This document shows, one piece after another, positions 43,228 to 57,021 of a stretch of DNA of 64,000 nt. Under the pieces are notes generated by a model. It did not search any database, was not told the DNA's origin, and was given only the letters and a program-made list of their open reading frames with translations. Position numbers and translations under genes: made by a program. Each line of letters starts with the position of its first letter. The first letter of the stretch is position 1. The stretch spans positions 1,798,001 to 1,862,000 of the forward strand of contig JBCAQO010000008.1 in NCBI GenBank assembly GCA_039111635.1, given 5' to 3'. Source of the DNA: Heterobasidion occidentale (taxonomy: Eukaryota; Basidiomycota; Agaricomycetes; Russulales; Bondarzewiaceae).

Positions 43228-45992
43228 ATGCCCCCTACCAGGAAACGTTCAGAGAATGTGCACCTCGGCACGGGAACTCTTCACCAATTCTTCCCTAATT
43301 TTCTCCTGCAGAAGCTCGCGCAGCGTCCCATTCCAATCACAAGTCCTGTCAGCCAAAAAAGAATTGTAAGGGCAAACATCGCGCTTTCGCGCCCCCTCCA
43401 GACGCACAGATTATCGTCATAGACTCCGATGGTGAAGAAGCAGAATCAACCAGTCGAAATAAACGCAAACTCGAGGGCGAGGGTGACGCATCAGCACTAC
43501 GGACCTCCGTTGTATTATTGCAGGGCGATTCCAGTCGTAAGAGGGTGAAACAGGAGGTGGCCTCAGACGTTGGCATCCCTGGAGACCTGTCAAATCTAAA
43601 AGCAGCCGAAGAGGGAATTCATCTATCGAGGGAAAAGTCGGATAACTCGTTTGATTTTGGCCGACCTACAACCTTGCTGAGATCATCAGCCTCGACCTCT
43701 TCGAAGGATTCGGGACGCGTTGAGGATGCAGACAATGCATGGAAACCCAAGATTCTGCTCCAATCATATCAGTCCCCCGCGTTCTACTCGTCGCCTGACC
43801 CGATTTTCCCTTAGAGAACGCCCGCTCGTCAGAAACCGCTTTACCGTCTATTCCAGAAGCGACTTCGCATTCATGCCATGAGGGCTCGTCCTCTGCCGAG
43901 AAATCAAATACAGCAACAGACGTAACAAATGACATAGTCGAGATTGATGACGAGTGGGGTACTGGGGACGACGAGTTTGGACAGGTTGGCGGAAGACCTG
44001 ATGGTTTCATCAATGACGAGCTCGAAGTCGAAGATGTGATTGAATTATCGGATTCTTCGCCTGAGGACGATGCTGGCCTATGTCTCATGTGCGGCAGGAT
44101 GCTGCAGGGCACTCCCGGTAAGGTGAGCTCCAGTTCTCCTTGAGGTATGTCTTGTTTTTATTGACCCATCGCAGGAGATTCATGCCCACACATGTACCGA
44201 CCCTCGCCGTCCTTCATCCACCACGCCGTCCAAGAACAATGCATTTTCGGTTCTCATGTCTTCCCACAAGGAGAATGAGGCGTGGAAAGAAGCGGATGTT
44301 GTAGAAGATCGGACCTTTCGACCTACCAAAGGCAACGGAGGACGCAGGAAGGCCCCGTTCTATAAAGTCATGCAAGGCATGCCCATTGCCGTGGACGCAT
44401 TTAGATATGGTTTAATACCAGGAGTCTCCGCCTATTTTTTGACGTGGGTTTCCATTGCTCCATCACGTTCAAATACTAACGCCGTCGTGAAAATAGGCAT
44501 GCGCACTCTGACCATTACACAAACCTATCCTCAAATTGGAAGACGGGGCCGATATATTGCTCAGGTTTGTTTATGCTTTTTCTTGGTAGCTCGGCCAGCT
44601 GTTCATTGGTCTGGTTTGTCGCCAGAGGGGACTGCAAAGCTAATAATACACATGCTCTCTGTCGATCCCAAATGGGTCCACCCGCTTCCAATCGACATTC
44701 AAATGCCTATACCCGACTCTGGAGGAGTGACGGTTACATTGATCGAAGCCAATCACTGTGGGTACCCTATCGCCTTTATCGCCGCCGCATCATCATTCAC
44801 CGGCTGTCTCCTGCTGTTAGGTCCTGGATCCTCGCTGTTCCTTTTTGAAGGCCCACAAACTATCAACGCCGGGGACAGCACCTACAAGTCGCCTTTCGTA
44901 GGCTCCGCAAAGGTCTTTCGGTATCTGCACTGCGGCGACTTTCGAGCGTCTCCACAGCATGTCTTGCATCCTTCGATCAAAGGAAAGCATCTAGACCTCA
45001 TATACCTAGATACAACATATCTTAATCCTAAGGTACGATATCATTTTGTCTACTGCTTGCTATCGCCTTAACAAGTGGGTCTAGTATTGTTTCCCTTCGC
45101 AAACTCAGGTTATCTCTGCTTGTGCTGAGTTGGCCAAGAGACTAGTTTCTGGGGAGAATAGATGCTCAGAAGACGATACTGGAGAAAGCGGGATCAGACT
45201 GTGGACAAGTGGTTCACGATGCGCTCGAAGTCGGATAATCAATGCCAAGGTCAAACAGATAAGACCGTTGTAGTTGTTGGGTAAGTTTCGCGTTTTGTAA
45301 GAACGATCCTGTTTGTTGAAGCAACGGAAAGGACATATTCCATTGGCAAGGAACGAATCGTCAAAGGTTTGCCTGCTGTGCCTCAGATATCTTGACTGGA
45401 CTAATTGGGTTTCCGATCAGCCATCGCCAATGCCTTGCAAACGAAAGTGTACTGCGACTCCAGGAAAGCAGCAATCCTTCGATGTCAATCCGACCCAGAC
45501 TTGGAAGCTATGCTCACAAAAAATCCTTTCGATGCTGGCGTCCACATCGTCCCCCTTGGTGTCGTTAATTCTGACAAGCTGCGGGAGTACACACAGCGTT
45601 GGAAAGGTCACTTCACGAGGGCCATCGCATTCAGACCCACCGGTTGGACGTACAGCCCACCTGCGGGGATGGACACCCTGCCTAAGGTCTCGACGATCCT
45701 TGCCCGCCAACCTCATCCCTCCTTCACCCACGCACATCTCAAACCAATGCGTGGCTCCACTGCGACGCATCAGCTATTCGGCGTCCCATATTCAGAACAC
45801 AGCTCGTTCTTCGAGTTAACGTGTTTTGCGGCATCGTTGGATTGGACGAGGATCATCGCGACGGTCAATGTCGGCAGCGAAAGTAGTCGGGGGAAGATTG
45901 CTGCATGGGTCGCTAGATGGGAAGCAGAGAGAAAGAAGCGTGGAGGACCCGCCTCAGGTGTAGTCCCATATCGTGCCACAGATTACTGGTAA
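43228..45992 (+). CDS. PSO2: SNM1/PSO2 cross-link repair nuclease, copy 2, frame-broken at other sites
   Basis: Second copy of the nuclease. Here the exon before the catalytic HAHSDH is open (FRYGLIPGVSAYFLT), and so is the stretch SNTATDVTNDIVEIDDEWG ahead of the UBZ4-like finger, both broken in copy 1. In turn, this copy has lost one C near 43,812, giving an immediate TAG after DPIFP, and one G near 45,182, upsetting DDTGRKRDQTVDKWF, which is correct in copy 1. Taking each exon from whichever copy is open gives a continuous family member. Residue differences include EIHAHTC for EVHAHTC in the finger and Ala for Val in CFAASLDW. The beta-CASP end GVPYSEHSSFFEL is unchanged. Confidence 0.85.
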
Positions 45993-46105
45993 AGAGTGGG
46001 AGAGGAGCGTAGCATGTAAACATTTCTGATTGTGACTATCATCTGGAATACTTCATCCAAACGAAAATGCAATCTCAAGGAGACACAACCTGAAATATCG
46101 TGTCT

Positions 46106-48959
46106 TCATGCAGAGGGGTTGGGTGAGCTTCCAAGATGTCTACCTGCCGAGGTCGTCAAGTCGACATCTCCATTGAGCATCTGCGATGCGAACCAGGCCC
46201 GGAATGACTCAATGTCCGTCATATCCTCACACAGTCTAAGCTTCTCCAACAGAGGACTGAACTTCGAAGAGCTTGCCGCCATGCAGACTGCCGTCACGAT
46301 ATCGACATTCACGTGCACCGCACTCTGGACTGGAGTTGTGCTCAGGTCAAAGGCCTCCAGGGACCTGGAGCAAACATTGTGATTGTTGCCGTATTCACCG
46401 TCTCTGAAGGGTGCTCAAATGTGGAACACATTGTGGAGGACCTAGTATCAAGAGATATGCTCAAAACAGTACAGGGGCCATACTATTACATTGACCATCA
46501 ATATGCAAAATACCATTCGAGAGCATTTGAGCGACTCTCACTCTAACCCAGCAGATCTGATGTGTGTATAGCAATCAGTTCCGAAAGCAATTGGACAGTC
46601 AAACGCACCTGAAGACCTTTGTATCAACTACAGACTTGAAGACAATCGATACATGGGAACTATCATGCTCCGCGATATTTTCACAGTCGGCACATAGGTC
46701 TCGGCGACAGTCTACGCAATGAAACCATTTCCCCACAATAGAGCGCCCGTGACGGTCGCAAAGCACATAGTCGTGCCGCACGCTTTGAAGATGTGCTGTT
46801 TCACTTTCAATGACCTACTTAACGGCATACAATACAATTGAGGACTTGCATATGGGACCATTTCTTCTGGTAGAGTATTTGTATCTGCAAAGTCTTTTAG
46901 TAGATTTAACTTCGGATAAACTTGATCTCGTACAATGCCTGAGGTAGATGCAGGGACCTCGGCTGACCTAAAGTTGCAGAAAGAATTTTGACAAATATAT
47001 GCATGGGATCATGAATTCGACCAGAGTTGTTCTCGCAAGACGAACACTAAATTCAAACAGAAAGAATCGTGCAAGCCATCATTAGGACGCAAAAACCTAG
47101 TCAGACCCAAGTCACAGTCCGCACCAGACGGTACATTGATCCCGTAGGACAAGATGCACATTCGTAGTGAACATCAACAATGATCTGTGGGATGGATGAC
47201 GTTTAATACTGTCAGCTGCGAATCCGATTTTCGCGATGATTTTTTACCTGGCGGCATCCGTCACAGGTGCCGCTGCAGTGATAAATCCTCAGATGAGTCG
47301 CAAGGAAGAGAATGGTACCGAAGATTATGCCGTGGTACTCACTTTGTGGCTCCTAGATTCATACACATAAATCATGTCATTTTAAGCTATCTTTGCTCGC
47401 GAGAACACCACTCACTGACTGTGGTGTGAGTAGATCCACTAGACTGGGTCCCAATTGTCCCTCGTCTTGAACGTGTAGTTCTTGATGATATCGCTAAGAA
47501 CGCGTGGATGGGATGGATATCGTGTACATTTCTATTAGGAAAAAAGTCACCAGAAGGTCATATGCAGAATAGTGGCAAACCAACTTGTAGCAAGCCATGC
47601 ATAGTACGTAGACCGGACAAGATGCGCATTTGTACCTATACCCAGAGATTTCGTCCTGGCACCCAGAGCACCTGGATGTTCCGTCAGGTAAGGAATCTAG
47701 AGAATCATGAACATGTTTAAACGTAACAACAAAATCTTCAATAACAAGCTACGCACCGAATTCTTCCCATCCACTAGAGCTACCCTTACTGACCCATCGT
47801 TTCAGGACGAATGCATGCCGGAATTGGCCTTCCTGTCTCGGAGCGCTACGGATCCAAGTTGAACGATCCTGCACGCTCAAAACACCGGCTCGAGAAGGGT
47901 CTTCTCCTCGAATGATAGCAATTGAATGATCTATGCCAAAGGATTTCAAACAATCGGAGCAGAGTTCGCAACCCATGGAATGTGTCGTAGTGGCCCACGA
48001 GCGAGATGCGGCGGTTGAATGGCCAAGGATCGAAGATCGGCCCACACTGCTTTCAATTGGAGTCTCGGACTGCAACAGTTGCTTCTCTCCACATGTCTTG
48101 CATACGTACCGCTCCATGTCGAGTGAGATGCCACACTTTGAGCAGTCGGTTACTTGATTAGCTTTGCCTGTTTGAATGGAATCAGCCATCGGTCGTGATA
48201 TAGTGGGTGGGCTATGGACGGGCTCCAGGCGGTCAGAGGGAGTCTTTCGGGTGCTGTGACCTGGAGGGGCTCTTAAAGGAAGCTGGCTCCTAGAAGAATC
48301 TGTGGAAATGGGGTAGGAGTTTCTGCGGTTGTTGAAAGCTGTTGGATGAAACATTCGATCGGTTCGCTGCTGCGGAATTTGTTCATTCGGATCGAGAGAC
48401 AAATTCGAACCCAAGCGCGAACTTCTATGCAGCGAACCAGGTGACCGTGAAGTCGGAGGAGGAATATGGCGGTGATCTGAAATATTGCTAGAAGATGGTT
48501 CGGATATATTGCTTGTGCTGGATATTTCAGAATTGCTGTCTGATCCAGACAGGCTGTAATCAACTGTGATCTTGAGCTGTAAAATGATCTGCCCGTCCTG
48601 CGAGGATGCTCTAATATCGTAAACAACATAATGAGATGTGTGTGTGAATGGTAGAGTTGTGACTGCTGCGCACCGCCTGATGATTCCGATGATTTCGTCG
48701 AACTGAAAGGGACTGTCGATGGGCTCGGGTTCTTTACAGTCATCTACCCATTCAATCTTGAAATCTGATGTGGACAACTTTCGATCGCTTCTGATCTAGT
48801 CACAATGGGTAAACGCGCCGAGGTCACCAAATTGACATGATCATGGCTTACTTGATTCTTCAGCGACTGATAGGTCCAAGGGAGAGGCAACAATATAGCA
48901 GGTCGATCCTGCTCACCCGAAAAAATAATCTTGAGTAGGTCGCTACTCGGCGTGGGCAT
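46106..48959 (-). CDS. PB1 plus multi-ZZ zinc-finger protein A (copy 2), PB1 exon intact
   Basis: Second copy of the gene at 5,802-8,656 and the better one to read. A single open exon (47,749-48,777) runs from STSDFKIEWVDDCKEPEPID through the hydrophobic PB1 strand SHYVVYDIRASSQDGQIILQ into the Ser-rich linker. It continues through the interrupted first ZZ finger (about 38 residues between CKTCGE and CELCSDC) and the RSAPRQEGQFRHAF motif, ending GWEEFGA. Fingers downstream are as in copy 1, with one change (CDRHGRS for CDRHERS) in the last. The intron at 48,780-48,850 separates it from the ATG exon. As in copy 1, the C-terminal splicing below 46,620 is uncertain. Confidence 0.75.
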
Positions 48960-49686
48960 GATTCAGTAGTAAGAGTATACTGGCGAGTCTTCGATGAAGG
49001 TCGCTGCTGATCACCGATATGCAAGTTGCCTCAAGAGGCTTGTAGGCGCTTGTATAATGTACAGCTTCTTAAACCTTATATTGAACCACATAATTTACCA
49101 GCATCTGATCAAGCGATATATTGCACCTCCGGTTCTTGACTGAGCGAAAAAGACTCAAAGTCAACACTCACCGCCCCCAAGAATGAGTTGCACGTGTAGA
49201 ACCTACTCTACGGACACTTGCGACTAGTTGCTACCAATAGCTGTTGACTCGCTTTTGGAACCTGCAGGCCTGGGTGTGCAACAGCTAGACAATGTTTATA
49301 CACTAACCGGTCATCGAGGAAAATGTAGACAAACCAGTGTGTGGACATTGAAATAAACATCGAGGCTGAGACGAAGATGAAAATATTATGTAACAGAATG
49401 AAAAGAGCGTATTTCAATTTCCTTTGGGTCAGTGCAGGTCCATGGTCCCAGGAGCCATTCATTAATTCATTCTGTAGGCGCCATTCGGAGTAAGAAAATC
49501 CAGAATTTTGTCGGGTAATACTCAAGGTTGTTACAGGCTGTTACATGGCTTATGCTTGATTGTCATCCGTACATGAAAATACACTCAGATGTCGGATGCT
49601 ACATATCGCAAATTTGATCCGCAAATCTAGATCATACATAGACCGTCATTCATGCAACTATACCTACGTGTTACGTTAACAGATCG
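48960..49686. other. Intergenic region between the two PB1/ZZ genes (copy 2)
   Basis: Same content as 8,657-9,383 and no supported gene. The 105-codon TTG-started frame is preserved here too, but this only reflects the near identity of the copies. Confidence 0.5.
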
Positions 49687-52600
49687 TTATGGGAAATATA
49701 CGGGTCCTTGCAACACGGGTCGACAGTCGTCCGGGTTGTAGAGGTTGGCAAAATGTCTGAAACGGATAAGATGACCGTGCAATGATATGGGATAGATCTA
49801 TGGACTACGCACCGGAATAACTGCATATCGACCGGAGCTTTGAAGACAATGAAGACGTGCGTGAAATCGTGCTCATCGATCTCCTCACAGTCCGAGCAAA
49901 GATCTTTTGCGCAGTATGCACACCGGTACCACTTCCCGATAATCTGCGTCATGTGTCGATCGCACAGTGCGGATTTATGTAGCAAATCCTTCAGGTAGGC
50001 TATTCGGTCGCATGATCAGGTCAACAGCTTCTGATTTTGTATATCATATACTTACCGCTTGGGTTGACCACGCTAGACATATTATCGGTCGTGCTGCCTG
50101 CAGGGTCCTTATACCTGTAGGGGATATGTCACACTGCAAGTGCATAGATGACGAAGACATACAGTTTCGGTATGATGGGGTAGGGAGACCGCAAGGGCTC
50201 TGGGTTGTCAATAAAGCGGGGGAGCTTGAGGAATATATGGAAGGGATCGTGGATCTTGTAAGATTTCTCCTCGCACGAGGAGCACTTTGTGCAGATATAC
50301 AAGAAGTGAGATAACGTTGATATGAAGATGTAAACTGGATGCACCAAATTATAAGATGCTGGTTTTGAAGGACACGAAGCGCACTGATATCGGATGCCAA
50401 CAATTGACTGTGCTCCCCATCAGTGGAGTGAACAATTATACCGCTCAGAGCACCTCACCTGGCCGCAGCCATCGCAGAATAGTAAATGGTCATCTAGCCT
50501 TTGGACTGGAGCGCTGGACAAATTGTCCCCCATCACAGTCCCCCATAGTTAGAAATGCTGCCGGGACTCGATCGGGAAAACGAGCCGGGAATGTTAGCTT
50601 GGTCGCGGCTGTGCCGCAGCCATTGAGCACGCCGCGAGACAGAATGGACTTCCGTAGTTTTCAATGGGGTCGGAAGCTGTTGAATTTGATGTTATGGGTT
50701 AGGATGGTGGTACATAGAAGCTCGACATAAAGTTTCCGCAGTACCTTCAACATGACATGAGAAGAAATGTGACCGCCATCTGACGAGTCGAGATTGCCCG
50801 GGAGCCCGGCTGCTTCACAGTTGGCGCAGATGTCTACTTCAATATTAGTACAGTCTATACATCGGAAGCGGGCGCCGACGACATCTTGCATGCAGCTGCC
50901 TAGCGGTCAGGATATACGCGAAGGAAGACGAGGATGATCAAACCCACTGATAACACTTGACACCTGGATGTTTCAGGGCTGGACACAATCGTAAGTCGGG
51001 ATCGATGGACTAAATTCAAGCGCCCTCACATGGCTCGTCCGCAGCATCTACAATTGATGCGTCGTCCAACAAGTCGGAGGCGCTGTTTGACCTCATCAGT
51101 TTATCTGGCATCATGAGGAACGCGTGGACGGGATGTATGTTATGCACGTCACTGTTCAGCGCTCGTTCAGTTTTGAAGACTGCGGACGATGAGGCTTGCG
51201 CTTACTTGAAACATGCCTGACACAACGTGTACACACAGGAAGCGCATTTATAACGATGACCGTAGATAAGGGAACTGCAAGCTGAGCACTTGCTCGTCTG
51301 ACTGTCATCTTGCTCTGGAAGAATGTCAGTGAACCGATCAACGATTGGTTCGGAGTTTTTTTGTATGAATGCTGCGCACCGACGTCTTCCCAGCCGCTAA
51401 ACCCCCACACCTTCTCTCGGTACGCATGCCGCATCTGACCTTTCTGTCTTGGGGCGCTTCGGCGCCAGGCTGATAGATCCTCTGGGGAAGAGGGACTCTC
51501 TCCACCACTATTGGACGAACCATCACCACCAACGGCTAATAGCGAGTGATCATTCCCAGATTTCTGGATGCACATGGAGCACAATTCATAACCCCCGACA
51601 CGAGTGGAAGAAGACGATGTCGAAGAGTTGCTGCGGTGGCCAAGTCCGTAGAGGTTAGATGACGGTCTGGAGGCATCAGTCAGAGCTGATGTTTGGGGAA
51701 TCGCAGGAAGTGGTTTCCGAGTGGATGAAGAGCGCATCTGCCGAAATGCTTCCACGTCGATGTCGTCAAAAGGAGACACTGTAGCAGACGACGACGACGA
51801 CGGTGTACTGCGATGTGCGTGCGGAGGGTATGTCATAATCGTGTTCTCCGGCGGGAATGTAATCGCTTTCCACTTCCCCTTCACGGACTCCGCAACAGCT
51901 TCGAGCTCAGACCGGGAACAAGGTTTCTTCTCACCACAAGTCGCGCAGACATACCGGAAGGAGTCCAGGATGGCCCCACATTCGGAGCAATCAGTGACCT
52001 CTTCAGGTATCAGTAGATGAGGTGGAATATTGAAGTTTCCGGGTTGCAAATCGTGTGAATGTACAAACAAATCTGATCCAGATGCTTGAGGAAGCTGTCG
52101 GCCAGAGACCGCAGTCTCAGAAGGACGTTGGACAGATGACTCGGCTGGCAAGAAATTGGAATCCAATGTTACGCCATCTCTATGAGCACGATCCTGGATA
52201 CTCAAAGAAGAATTATCGTCAGTGATTGGAGGATCGTCCAGTCCGTACTCGCGCGATGCTTCAGATGCACTAGATTTGTACTCATAGTAGTACTTTCCTC
52301 TGTCATCAACTTCTAAGGAGATATCACCAAGGGAGAACGGATCTTCCTCAGAAGGTGATGGCAGCCCGCCCAGTGTGGCCCTAATCGTTCGCCTGTTCTG
52401 GTCCTGCAGCCATGCGGCACTCCGGTTTGTGGGTAACGTATAGGAGGATGGATCTGATGGTTGATCCTCGAGTTTGAGACGCTCTAGGACAGCGGTGGAG
52501 TCGTGGGTAGCATCCCCGACAGACGGAGAACGCGTTACATTGGATGTGTGGTTCAAAGAACCTGCAGCATGCGAAGGTTCAATGGGCAGATGCACAGGCT

Positions 52601-53277
52601 GCACCTCTGAAAGGACGTCCCAATTTTCTTCAGAATGAGATGATGCCGAATGTAGAGTGGAGCCGGAATTCGATCGACCAGGGGAGCGCCCAGGCCCTGT
52701 GAACAGCTTCCGGAATAGACTGTCTGGTTTTCGGCGAGCTTCCTGACCACCGAAGTCTTTAGAGCTGACGGTGGCCGCATCATCATCGGGAGGAGGGGCG
52801 GGAATGCGATGGGACATAAATGAGAACACGCTGCCATTGTGATTCTGGTAGTCGTCGGTACTAGCAAGGGATGAGCTGTCAGACAAGCTGGGGCCGTCAT
52901 AGTCGACTTCGATCTGAATGTGAAGGGTGATCCTACGAGTTGATGAGCTACGATACGAGAGGATCGAGCCCGAAGAGGATGTAGGTGCGTCGTCATCTCC
53001 ACCTCGATAGAAGTACTTGATTGCTTCGGTCAACTCGTTGTCGGTTGTGATATATGTCTCTTCGTCGTCGTCATCCTTCCATTTGATGGAGAACGGCTGC
53101 ATGGAGAGTGCGAATCCCCTTTCAACCTAGATACAGCGAGTGAATCTATTTGACAAGGGGCTGGAACGACGACACTCACCCGCTCCCTGAGCAGCTCATA
53201 TGTACAGTTCTTGGCCGACTCGAAAGACACTTTCTTGTTGCGGGTGTGGTACGCACATTTCACAACGAGTGGTTTAT
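49687..53277 (-). CDS. PB1 plus five-ZZ-finger protein B (copy 2)
   Basis: Second copy of the gene at 9,384-12,975, with the same exon order and all five fingers. The long exon (51,156-53,102) is open as in copy 1, with one substitution noted (PAESSVQ for PVESSVQ). The stop is the TAA at 49,687-49,689. A one-base difference lies in the region between the last fingers and the offset shifts from 40,303 to 40,302. The first exon is again unresolved upstream of the KPLVVKCAYHT segment. Confidence 0.75.
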
Positions 53278-53880
53278 CTGGATTCTCACTTCTCGGGAAT
53301 CAGAAGACGGCGCAAATGCGAGCGTAAGAGACACATCGTACCGCAGTAGGTGACCCATGTAGTGACTCTCACCGATGAGACGCGCTGCTTACTATTTGCT
53401 TTCAACTGACCTTGTGGCTGTGTTGCGCTTCCGATCGTCTTTGCGGAATCCTGATAGCCTTCACGGACGCCTCCACGGTCCTCTGACACTTGTGGCTTGA
53501 AACTTGTTAGACTTCGTGAAATTACAATTTGTCTAGAATCTTTCTCTGTTGTTGGCCCTTTTCACACCAAATCATGGAATAGTCCATGATGGCCCAATCG
53601 ACTCGTACTTACATCCTCGGATCGCTTTCCTACGACCGTCCTTCGCATTTACCGCATATCTCATAATTTGCGCGCATGGGCCAAAGTTTTTCTTTACTCG
53701 CCCTATCACAATAGCCGGATTTTTTAAGCTGACGCCTCATAATTCAAGTACTCAGTTTCGGCCACATTTCGGTCAAAATTTCTCCATCTTGGCTCGCTTG
53801 CATTTCTCTGACTTGCCGAGAATTCTGCGACATGCCTATAAGTACGAGTGTTCAAATTTATCAAACTCCAACGCAATACC
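53278..53880. promoter_or_regulatory. Divergent region upstream of GH45 (copy 2)
   Basis: Second copy of 12,976-13,578, including the TATAAG at 53,837-53,842. Single-base changes only. Confidence 0.5.
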
Positions 53881-54722
53881 ATGAAGTTTTTGCTGTCTGT
53901 CTCACTTGCAACCGTCTATGGTGCCCTCTTCGTGCATGGGACACTTGACACCCGCGCCACAGGAGGCTACGTCCAAAATCCCTCCGGTTCCGCTTCTTTC
54001 ACCATGTATTCTGGCTGTGGTTCTCCAGGTACGTTGCACGTCGTCGCCATCGCGGTGGGCAAGCAAGCCTGATCCATACGTCTCTCGCTTCCCCAACCCG
54101 AAGCATGCGGAAAGACTGCCTCAGGTTTCACTGCGGCAATTAACCAGCTAGCGTTCGGGTCCGGGCCTGGACTGGGTGCGGGCGACGCGTGTGGCCGCTG
54201 CTTCTCGCTGACGGGTCAGGCGGACCCTTACTCACCTGCGTTCACGGGCCCGTTCAAGACTGTCATCGTGAAGGTCACCGACCTGTGCCCCGTCTCTGGA
54301 AACGAAGAATGGTGCAGCCAGTCGACATCCGCCCCGACGAACCAGCACGGCGCGCCCTTCCAGTACGCAGCGTTTCGCATTGGACTGTCTGAAGCCTGGT
54401 ACTGAGTTGATCCGCACGACCTGCCGACGACGTGTGCATTAGCTTCGATCTATGCGAGGATACGGGCGCAGCTGCGGCGTTCTTCCCGTCCGGCCACGGT
54501 GCGCTCACAGGGACATTTACGGAAGTGTCGTGCAGCCAATGGTCAGGATCTGACGGCCCAAGTTTGTGGAACGGGGCTTGCCTCAGCGGGGAGTCTGCAG
54601 CTCTTTGGCCCTCAGCTGTTGGCTGCGGCAATCAAGGTTTGTCTGGCCGATTCTCCACTAATTCGCCTAATTCGTATTGTCGGACTCACCTCGCGATATT
54701 GACAGGAACCGCTCCCTCGTAG
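53881..54722 (+). CDS. GH45 endoglucanase (copy 2)
   Basis: Intact second copy of the small basidiomycete GH45 endoglucanase. Signal peptide, cysteines, PTNQHGAPFH and FDLCEDTG are the same as in copy 1. The gene ends at a TAG at 54,720-54,722 directly after GTAPS, as small GH45 proteins commonly do. In copy 1 two base changes around this codon (TAGA against TTAA) abolish the stop and add four residues. The first intron also differs by one base (GGTGGGC against GGTGTGC). Confidence 0.92.
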
Positions 54723-55113
54723 AATACTCCGTGACACACTTCTCGCATGGAAGACTATGAGACCGCACGCCGGATGTTGGCCTTGTATGTTATGGGAAAA
54801 CATTGGAGTAGTCACTGGCAGCCCCAATTGATGTCTACTTCCTTAATCTCCTGCGTGATCAACTTGACACGCCAGACGAAATTCCTCATGGGCCCGATGT
54901 TCTCGAGAACAGTGAGGCCCGTGTGGAATCGTGAACAAGCCGCTCGAACATCGGCGAATATTTTGTGAATCCTCCGCAGATGGATCTGGGTGCCTTAAGG
55001 GACCTTCGAAGGGTGAGGGTAGCTGAGCTGAAACAAATGACTCCGATGCATGCGTGTTCGCAATGTACAAGTGCATGCACATTGGTGATTTATTTACAAA
55101 CACAATTACAGAC
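54723..55113. other. Convergent spacer GH45 / DHHC (copy 2)
   Basis: Equivalent of 14,433-14,811; presumed 3' UTRs, nothing else seen. Confidence 0.5.
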
Positions 55114-56850
55114 CTAGTTGCGAGCACTATCCTGCGCCCGAACTGCCGTTCGTATACGGTGCAACACCTCCGGGTTGATCTTTGGCCATACATAGACTTC
55201 TGACCCCGACCTGCGTTAATCGAGCGCCTCAGCACACTGCGAATTTCACGAAATGATGCGAAGAACTAAACGGAAGTAGAGAAGAGGAAAAAGTAATTCA
55301 AAGACAACTCACCGACCGAGTCCTCCGCCATCAGAGATACTGTCAGAGAACCACGCTCCAGCCATCGCGCGGCTCCAATTCCTACGCCATCCGAGGTCAT
55401 ATAGGCGCTCGTCGGGCAGAACAGGGAAAACAGTTCCCTTTACGCCAATTAGATGCGCCCCCAAATGCACATCCGTGCTTGCGTGTGCGTGCACCGGGTC
55501 ATCCTTGGTATGCGCTGGACGAGAGACAATCGGGAAATTGATGTCTGGGATGCAGATGTATCGCATCCCATTGGTATGCGCGCGCCCGTGGATCCTTGGG
55601 CGCAAGTCTGGGACACCGCGCGCAACCAGTCGCTGAATGATACCATCGAGTGCAGTTTGCCCGCGTAGGATGTCGCGCACCGTCGCGACTGCCATGCCCT
55701 GGGGAGAATAGCAATCAGAAGCCAGGAGAAGCGCAAATATTGAAGAGATCAGAGAGACCAACCAGCGAAAACAGCCCAAGCACAGTACCAGCACAAATGA
55801 GGACAGCGAGTCGCGCATGCGGGAGTTCTCCCGCACTTACCCTGCCATACATCTCCCGCTCGGCCTCAAGTAATCGAAACCCCATGATCACGCCTACAAA
55901 CCATCTCCCTATCGGCCCGCCCCACACGACCCACGACCACCATCTTGTCCACCACACCTGCACTGCCCACGCATCTGCACGCGAAGTCGCGAGCGCGAGC
56001 GCGGCATATTTCCACACACGTTTGATGACAGGGGTTGCTGCGAAAACGACAGTAGGAGGCGTTAAAAATAAGAGGGCAAGGAAGGGTTTGAGGCGGCACG
56101 TGGTCAGGCAATTGCCTAGCTAGAAGGGTACGGAGTCGTCAAGGCAGCTGTAGTGGAGGAATAGAGGACAAAAAATTTACTTACCCACGGACAGTGGTGA
56201 TCAAATCCGAGGCGGCATACCCCGCAGGTGGAGCAGTGGTGCGTACCGGGGGGCTTCCAGCGCCCCTCACAATTGTCTTTGAAGCACACATCGAGCGTGC
56301 CGTCGGCGCGGCACTCGTAGGGCTCTGTAAGGTGCCCCACGTCGGGTATGGGATAGGATGGGACGCTGTGAGTCGCACATCCGAGGCAGAGATGGAGGTA
56401 GAGAGTGAGGATGGTCGGGAACAGGAAGCTCAAGGCGAGGATATAAACTGCTGACGACCGGACCCACGAGTCAGTTTCGTCCGCAATGGATCAAGCTTAG
56501 TGATAGAATGCATATACCGCCTTGAAATAGTTCATTCTGGCTCTGAAGGATCCAGCCAACTGAAAAATAATCCAAAATCATCCTAAGCGTTGTATGGTAT
56601 GGAAAAAAGCAACGTACCGCCAACATGGTACACCGTCACGTACCACGCATAGCTTCCTGACACGCGACGGTCTGAGGAAAATCCATTGATGTGACCAATT
56701 CACAGCGTACCAAATGACGCCAGAGACGACGGACTGCAGAGATATCTCGACGACTCTGGTGAAAGCCCTGGAGGCTACAGAGAACAGCCGCGGCGAGCCT
56801 GGGTGGTTGCCACACATAATTGGATTTAAGCGCCCATTAAACGGAAGCAT
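55114..56850 (-). CDS. DHHC-type palmitoyltransferase (copy 2)
   Basis: Second copy of the gene at 14,812-16,548, with the zinc-binding domain and DHHC unchanged. Substitutions are few, such as INFPIVS for INSPIVS, VWWTRW for VWWARW, and CATHSV for SATHSV. A 6-bp insertion (ATCTTG) lies directly upstream of the tentative start codon compared with copy 1. Here the gene keeps its short divergent promoter with the phosphatase (171 bp between start codons) without the transposon. Confidence 0.82.
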
Positions 56851-56882
56851 GATCTTGGACTGATCTTGGCTGGATCTGAGGC

Positions 56883-56888
56883 ATGCCA
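56883..56888. other. Empty insertion site of the TIR element
   Basis: A single ATGCCA where copy 1 has ATGCCA, the 1,302-bp element, and ATGCCA again. The flanking bases (CTGAGGC to the left, GGCACCATCG to the right) match exactly. This shows the uninserted state and fixes the ends of the element. Confidence 0.92.
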
Positions 56889-57021
56889 GGCACCATCGAC
56901 TACTCATCGACTCCATACGACCCATCCAAGTCCCACCCAACTACTATCAAACTCTTCTTAACACAGCCCATCATCCATCAGTACTCAACGGCGACGACGA
57001 ACCAGGGCGACGACGACAGCG